In this document: one piece after another, positions 1 to 6,500 of the stretch
How positions within the stretch are numbered: position 1 is the stretch's first letter
Layout of the letters: the number at the start of each line of letters is the position of its first letter
Assembly (NCBI GenBank): GCA_964419225.1
Contig: CAYQPF010000184.1
Location: 1 to 8,681, forward strand
DNA: 8,681 nucleotides
Source of the DNA: CAYQPF01 sp964419225
GTDB lineage: Bacteria; Cloacimonadota; Cloacimonadia; Cloacimonadales; CAYQPF01
Reading direction: 5' to 3'
Notes under the pieces: model-generated
What the model was told of the DNA's origin: nothing
Seen by the model: only the letters and a program-made list of their open reading frames with translations
Databases searched by the model: none
Position numbers and translations under genes: made by a program

Positions 1-171
1 TGATTGTCCAACGATACCGGGAATAACGGGGTTATCATTGGTGGTTTGTTTAAGGCTGTCCTGGATTAAATAATTCTTGGGTTTAACAGGATCGGGAGTT
101 GTTTGACTGAATAGTAATGAACATCCGCAGATGCTTAAGAGTAAGGTTAGAAGGCGAACATTAAAAAACAT
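1..171 (-). CDS. 5' part of an exported protein or lipoprotein of unknown function (runs off left edge)
   Basis: An open frame of 57 codons without a stop starts at an ATG (171-169) and continues past the window edge. The start is supported by an AGGAG ribosome binding site (177-181 on the complement) 5 nt upstream of it. The product begins MFFNVR, followed by a hydrophobic stretch LLTLLLSI and then CGCSLLFSQ, which is a typical secretion signal. The ICGC ending at Cys17 resembles a lipobox (Ile at -3, Gly at -1), but Cys at -2 is unusual. Ordinary signal peptidase I cleavage near LFS/Q is therefore equally possible. After the signal comes a polar, Pro/Gln/Thr/Asn-rich segment (TTPDPVKPKNYLIQDSLKQ) like the flexible start of a mature exported protein. 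No family can be recognised from 57 residues. It is divergent from the large protease gene, with 344 bp between the two starts. Confidence 0.7.
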   Translation of the reverse strand, partial: MFFNVRLLTLLLSICGCSLLFSQTTPDPVKPKNYLIQDSLKQTTNDNPVIPGIVGQS

Positions 172-176
172 AACTG

Positions 177-181
177 CTCCT
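177..181 (-). promoter_or_regulatory. Shine-Dalgarno site of the - strand gene
   Basis: AGGAG on the - strand lies 5 nt before the ATG at 171-169 and fixes the start of the partial leftward gene. Use of a consensus Shine-Dalgarno sequence here and before the other gene argues against a typical Bacteroidota host, where such sites are rare. Confidence 0.65.
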
Positions 182-251
182 TTTTTAAGTTTTAGTTACC
201 AATTATCTGTGCAATAAAAACAAAAAACATTCTTTCTAGTAACTAATGTCA

Positions 252-280
252 AATATAATAATTGTTAAAAAATTTGTCAC
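252..280 (-). promoter_or_regulatory. Candidate sigma70-type promoter for the - strand gene
   Basis: On the - strand, GTGACA (275-280) is separated by 17 bp from TATATT (252-257). Each hexamer matches the consensus at five of six positions. Transcription would start near 245, giving a leader of roughly 75 nt. A perfect TTGACA on the same strand (247-252) overlaps this -10 but has no good -10 of its own. TATATTTG (250-257) also fits the Bacteroidota -7 pattern TAnnTTTG, so the promoter class is open. AT-rich sequence makes chance matches likely. Confidence 0.3.
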
Positions 281-332
281 GTTTTATTTTTGAAAAAGAG
301 AAAAAAGGGTTGGAAGGGAGTAACGCTTTTTA

Positions 333-359
333 GGGATAGACTATATGGACTAAAAGGAC
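333..359. repeat. Degenerate 9-bp tandem repeat, three units
   Basis: Three consecutive 9-mers, GGGATAGAC, TATATGGAC and TAAAAGGAC, all end in a GAC step. The middle one is identical to the unit repeated five times just after the large gene (8369-8413). The outer two are diverged copies. This looks like a short or decayed member of the same intergenic repeat family. Confidence 0.55.
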
Positions 360-391
360 TTGGGGTAAAATCGGGGGAGAAAAATATCTTA

Positions 392-420
392 TTGACACCA
401 AAAACTAATTTTGGTATTTT
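392..420 (+). promoter_or_regulatory. Candidate sigma70-type promoter of the M6 protease gene
   Basis: A perfect TTGACA (392-397) is followed after 17 bp by TATTTT (415-420), which matches the -10 consensus at four of six positions, including the first two and the last T. Transcription would begin near 427 and leave a leader of about 90 nt. The spacer is almost entirely occupied by an inverted repeat, ACCAAAA / TTTTGGT (397-403 and 409-415), a possible operator. A second, weaker candidate is TTGTAT (421-426), 16 bp, TATATT (443-448). The choice between them cannot be made from sequence alone. Confidence 0.4.
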
Positions 421-504
421 TTGTATTTTTAGTGCAGATATGTATATTAGTGTAGTTTTGTTGATTTAGTAATAAAAATAAGAATTCAGATACTTTTAAA
501 ATAT

Positions 505-510
505 AGGAGG
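505..510 (+). promoter_or_regulatory. Shine-Dalgarno site of the M6 protease gene
   Basis: A full-consensus AGGAGG lies 5 nt before the ATG at 516. It decides the start codon, and the signal peptide begins directly at that Met. Confidence 0.85.
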
Positions 511-515
511 ACACT

Positions 516-3500
516 ATGAAACGGTTGTTGGGATTATTTGTTTTTTTAATCATTTCTTTAGCGTTACAGGCGAATCCAGTCACCAATGAGCCTTTTTCTT
601 TTACTCAGCCGGATGGGAGCAAGATTGAGGCTTTTGTAAGTGGAGACGAGTTTTATCGCCGGGTACATGATGAAAGAGGTTACACGATATTACTTCATCC
701 TGAGACAGGATATGCTGTGTATGCGGTGCCGGAAGTGAATTCCATTAAGGCATCAAATTATATTGTAGGTAAGATTGATCCTGGGACAATAGGAATTGAA
801 CCAAATTTGATATTGAATGAGCAAAAGAGTGAAGCCGAATTAGTGGCACAGGGATTTAATGTAAATCGTACACGATCGACGACAATTGGATCATTTAATA
901 ACATAGTCATTTTCGTTAAGTTTAGTGGGGAGTATGGGTTTAGTACAGTTTATCCATATGCCTACTACAATTATGTATTTAATCAAACCAATGGCGAATC
1001 CCTTAAAGATTATTTTCAAGAGATATCAAGTAATCAGCTGACAATAAATTCATATTTATATCCTGCACCTGGACCACAAGGTACAGTAGCTACTTATGTA
1101 TCAACACATCCAAGGGGATATTTTTATCCATATAGCACCGGAAATCCGATTGGCTACCAAAATGGAACCCAAGCCGGTAATCGTAAGCGTGAATTATATG
1201 CAGATGCAATCAATGCAGCAATTCCATCAATACCAAGTACACTGAATGTGGATACTAACAATGATAACATGGTTGATGCTGTGACAGTAATCGTTGATGG
1301 TTACGCTGGAGGATGGAGTAGTTTGATCTGGCCTTCAAGTGATTGGTGGGGGACATCTTTAGCGACAATCAACGGCAAGGCTTGTCATGGAGGAATGTTA
1401 TTAGTTGAAGGTGGTTTTGGTATTGGAGTAGCTACTCACGAGATGAGTCATAACATAGGAGCACCAGACCTGTATCATTATAAGCAATATCAGCCCTGGA
1501 ACTCGATATCTCCAGCGGGGAACTGGGATTTGATGTGTTCGGGCAATGCACAGCATTGGACAACATTTATGAAGAAAAAGTATGGGAATTGGTTTACGGA
1601 AATTCCTGAAATTGTTCCCACAAGTACACCGGTTACATATACACTTTCGTCAATAGACACATCACCTTATGCCTGTTACAAGATAGCGTCCAGCAATCCT
1701 GATCAATATTATATGCTGGAATACAGAAGGAAGACAGGTCGCTATGAATCAAGTGTTCCGGGTTCAGGCTTAATAGTGTATCGTATAATTGTGAACGATC
1801 CAGCAGGAAATCCTATCTTAGGGGGTAACAGAAACGGAGCTCCTGATGAGTTATATGTTTATCGTCCCGGGGGATCGATCAGGACAAATGGATATCCTGA
1901 TTTAGCTAATTTCTCAGAACAAACCGAGCGGGTATCCATAAATAATAATACAGATCCCAAACCCTGGCTTTATGTTGGTACTGTAAATATAGCCACGGGG
2001 AATTTGATTATTTCGAACATTGGTGCCTCAGGAGGTTCATCAATCAGTTTTACAGTTTGTACTATACCTCCCGATATCTGGACAGGAGCTGTAGATACAA
2101 ACTGGTTTAATTCTTCCAACTGGACTATGGGTGTACCCACAAGCACGATGGATGTGGTCATAGGCACTACAGTAAATTATCCGGCTATTAATTCAGTGGG
2201 AGCTGTTTGTCGGAACTTATCTATCAGCAGTGGAAGGAGGTTAACAGTTAATGATGGTAATTTACATATATATGGGAAATTCGAAACAGCGGGATTATTA
2301 AGTCTGAACCACAATAATGCTTTAATAGTATTAGATGGAGATGCTTTATGGAAGAGTTCTTCAAGGCTGTTTTCCTATGGAGAATTTACAGGAGCTCATT
2401 TTCAGGTTGCCGGGAATTGGACAACAAATTCGGGTTCGACGATAGAGATGCTAGGGGGGACTCTGGAATTTAACGGAGACCAGTTTACGACATATCTGGA
2501 CAATTCCAGCACACAGACATATTTAAATCTTTTACGAATTAACAAAGGATCTCCAGGATATATGGGTTTTAGTGTCTGGAGTACAAATATGACGAATTTG
2601 AACAATATTGAAATCGTATCAGGAGGAATGTACTATTATTCTCCACAAACCATCAATATTTCAGGTTCTTTTTCTTGTACAGGTGGCAATTTTGGGTTCG
2701 TTGACGGAACATTAATATTCACAGGTTCGGGAAATCATAGTATTTCAGATGGAACAGCGAATAATTATTTTTCCGGTATCAGAATAGAAACTACAGGGCC
2801 TGTGACATTGAATAACAGTATTACGATCAATAAGGATTTGACCCTTGTCAGTGGGATTTTTAGTGCCAATGGGCAGACGATCAGAGTGTCGGGCAATTGG
2901 ACAGATATCTCTGGAGGAACCTCATTCGATCATGGAAATGGTCGAGTCATTTTTACAGGCAGTAATGTACAGACCTGTAGTTTTGGATATTTTTCTGCAA
3001 TGGAATTAGACAAATCAGCAGAATATCTCAACCTTACGGGTTCTGTAACGTGTCAGTCATATGACTGGACGGCGGGTGTAGTAAGGGTAGAGGGTGGAGC
3101 GTTTACTGCGGCTGATCTTGCAGATGACGGGATTTATGGTGAATACCATTTGCAGAGTGGAACCATTGATTTACATCAGGACGCTTTCAATTATTTGGAT
3201 TTAAGGGGGTTGATTGAGATAACTGGTGGAACCATGACATTTTATGGCGGATCAGGTGATGCTTATTTCCCTTACGGGCAACCGGGAACTTTAATCATGA
3301 CAAATGGGATACTAGATTTTGTTGATGTGGGGATTTACATAAATGAGTATAATACTTTAACAACAGACATAACGGGCGGTGTGATACGAACCAGGGGAAA
3401 TTTTGTAGTGGACAGGCATGATTTTAGGCCAACGGGAGGCAGTCTGGAATTATATGGGGCAAATGATGTATATTTAACAGTGGCTTCGAGTTCCTGGCTA

Positions 3501-6500
3501 TACTCGCTCAATATAAACAAGCAGGCAGGAAGTTATAGTGAGTATCGGACAAATAATCGCCGGAGTATCAGTAGAAATCGTGATCGTGTAGAGAGAAATC
3601 AGGATGTTTCTATAAATTCATCTCCGCTGGTGTTATTGGGCAATTTTGCAGTGAATGCGGGAACAGTGACATTACCGACGGACACATATGTGGCTGGAAA
3701 TTGGGAAAATCAGGCAGGATCAGATGCAGTGACAGAGGGTTCGGGAACGGTAATATTTAATGGACCGGGTCATCAATACTGCAGTTATTCGGAAATTTTT
3801 AATCGTCTGGTGATTAATAAAGCGGGGGGAGCTCTCAGGATAAGCAATGGAGCGGTTGTTTCATGTCAGACTTATTATTTTACATCGGGGGCATTAGATA
3901 TGCTTTCGGGCACATTTACGGCGAATGATCTGGAGCAAGACGGAATATATGGCAATTATTATGTGAATTCAGGAAGTGTGATCAACTTACATCAGGATGG
4001 TTCTTCATATTCAGATTTGAATGGAAATCTGTATATTTTTGGGGGAGAATTCAATATTTATGGAGGGTTATCGCCGGCTCAAGTGGGATATAATGCGAAC
4101 TCTTCCATCAATATGAGCGGAGGTGTACTGGATTTCAAGGATACGGGAATAAATATCACAAATACAGGGTTCAGTTTTACGGAAAACATAACAGACGGTA
4201 CGATTAGAACAGTGGGAAATTTTTATTGTGGAAACCCAAATTTTCATCCCCAAGGCGGGATCCTCGAATTATACGGGTCGGGCAATGCGGGAATATATAC
4301 AATCACAGGAAGCAATCTTTATTCGGTAAGCATTAATAAGACAGAAGGACGAAGACTGGCAAAGCAGTATTCAGCAAAGCAACGTACTAATTCCAGAAGG
4401 CAGGAAGTACAGGATTACCGTTATGAAGGTGCCTATTTTTCTTCAAACACTAACATTTTGGGGAATTTAACCTTATTTGCAGGAATTCTTGATATTGACG
4501 GGTACACAGTTGAGGTTGGCGGAAATACCGTAATATATGGGTGTTTAAGAATGATAAGTGAAACAGGAAATGATAATTTGAATACACATGGGAATTTCCA
4601 ATGGCTTTCTTCTTCGACAGCTGAGATCACCACAGGAAATATAGATGTTTATGGTGATTGGACTTTTGATTCATTTGCAAATATTAACCTGCCTGCGACA
4701 TCTACAGTAGAGTTTCGATCCGTGAATGGCAGTAATATTTATCTCAATGGGACGAATTGTTCATTTGGAAATATGAGGTTTTGTGGTACTTCAGGAGGCA
4801 GAACAAATTACATTGATCCAGCTTCTACAGATTCTCTACGAGTTTCCGGATATCTGAATGTTTATGATGGGAATACACTTTATTTGAATGGCCGAGGGAC
4901 CAGAGTAAATGACTTCATTTATATAGGGGTATCGGCAAATCTTTCACTTGGATTAACCGGTTCATTATTGGGGAAGGGTTCGCTTAATCAGATGGGAACA
5001 TTGAATATCAGTAATGGAAATATGGTGATCAAGGGGTACTATCTAAATAATACAGGTTCATCGCTGATTGTTAATGGGGGATTATTCCAAATTGATGATG
5101 CTTTTCCAGAACCAAATGTCAGTATAAATGGTGCAGTAACTATGGCATCAGGAATAATCCAGTTCACTAACTCAGGAATGATTCTGACGAGTGATGCCAA
5201 GAATATTACTGGTGGTTATTTAAGATGTAAGGGTGATTTTAATGCCAGGTCAAACAATATGATCCAGCAAGTCTATGGCGGGGTTGATATCAGTGGAGAC
5301 GGTCAGGCATTTATTTATTGTGATAATGGCAACTATATGGGAAGTTTAGCAATGAATAAAGAATCCGGTTCTACCCTGAATGTTATGACTCCCCTGGATA
5401 TTCGTGGGAATGTTATTCTTAACTCGGGAACTCTTGATGGTCGGGAGTATAATATCAATGTGGGCGGGAATTGGCAAAACAATTCAGGAGCTTTTGCTTT
5501 TAATGCCGGTACAGGGACAATAACTTTCAACGGTACTTCTGTGGAGCAGTTTATCACCGGGCCAAATACATTTAATCATGTTTATGCTTCCACCAACAAT
5601 GTAAACTTTGTGACTTTTAATTCAGTGACTACAATACGGGGTTCACTGCATGTCAATAATCTTGCCAGGACAAGTTCAGATCTATTTATACAGGGCACTT
5701 TGGAAATGAATAACTCCTGGGCACAATTCCACGCACTTACAGGTTCCAACATACAAACTGCATCTTTTGACGGAGGCGGGACGATTTTTATCAGTGGTGG
5801 AACGATGGATGTTCAGGATCTGGTGGATAATGGAATTTATGGTAATTATTTTGTCTCGTCAGGAGTTCTTTCCCTTACTCAGGATCCTCTTCAAGCTATT
5901 GATATTAATGGCGGACTATTTATTTCCGGTGGGGTTCTGAATATATATGGAGGATCCAATAATTCTTATGTTTCCAACTATGCTGACGCAACAATAACGA
6001 TGACGGATGGTGTATTGGCAATTCATGACAGAGGTATGATATTATCCACATCAGGAGGGCATAACTTTACTTCGAACATCTCAGGAGGAACGATAAAGAT
6101 CAATGGAGCATTCCAAAACTACCGCAACAATTTCATCCCTACAGGCGGAACAGTGGAATTCTTCGGTAGTAATAGTGGAAATGTTATTCAAACAGGAGAC
6201 TCCAGATTCTGGAATATCAATATTAATAAATCTTCTGGTGCATCAGTCTCAGCAGGGACAAATCTTACTATTGCCAATGATGTAGTGATTTCAAACGGGT
6301 GGATGATGGTTGGCACAGCGACACTTTATGTAGGTGGAAGCTGGGAAAATAATGTAGGGACTTTAGCATTTTCGGAAGGGACCGGTAACGTTGTTTTTAA
6401 CGGGATAAATCAGGATATGCGAACATCAGAGACGTTCTATGATCTTACTATTGCCAATACAGGTATTCATTTTGATGACTTGGAATTGCTTCATGATAAA

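Larger units (their letters stand above)
172..515. other. Divergent intergenic region
   Basis: This 344-bp AT-rich region lies between the two divergent start codons and holds no convincing gene. It contains the candidate promoters for both directions, degenerate copies of a 9-bp repeat (333-359), an AAGGGAGTAACGCTT string (314-328) with a near copy after the protease gene, and a 7-bp dyad at 397-415. Both flanking genes encode exported proteins, so shared control is possible but not shown. Confidence 0.7.

Noticed and set aside
397..430. Intrinsic terminator before the protease gene
   Set aside because: The stem is only 7 bp and mostly A-T, no + strand gene lies upstream, and the same bases fit a promoter with a perfect TTGACA better.
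389..586. Open frame of 65 codons on the - strand across the promoter and signal-peptide region
   Set aside because: It overlaps the well-supported start of the protease gene, and its product is Asn/Lys/Ile-rich as expected from AT-rich DNA. It shows no recognisable family.
3522..3605. Compensated frameshift as the cause of the Arg-rich segment
   Set aside because: Reading the other frames of this stretch gave no sequence that restored the repeat pattern, and two other sites show similar charged inserts at the same place. In-frame insertion is more likely, though not proven.
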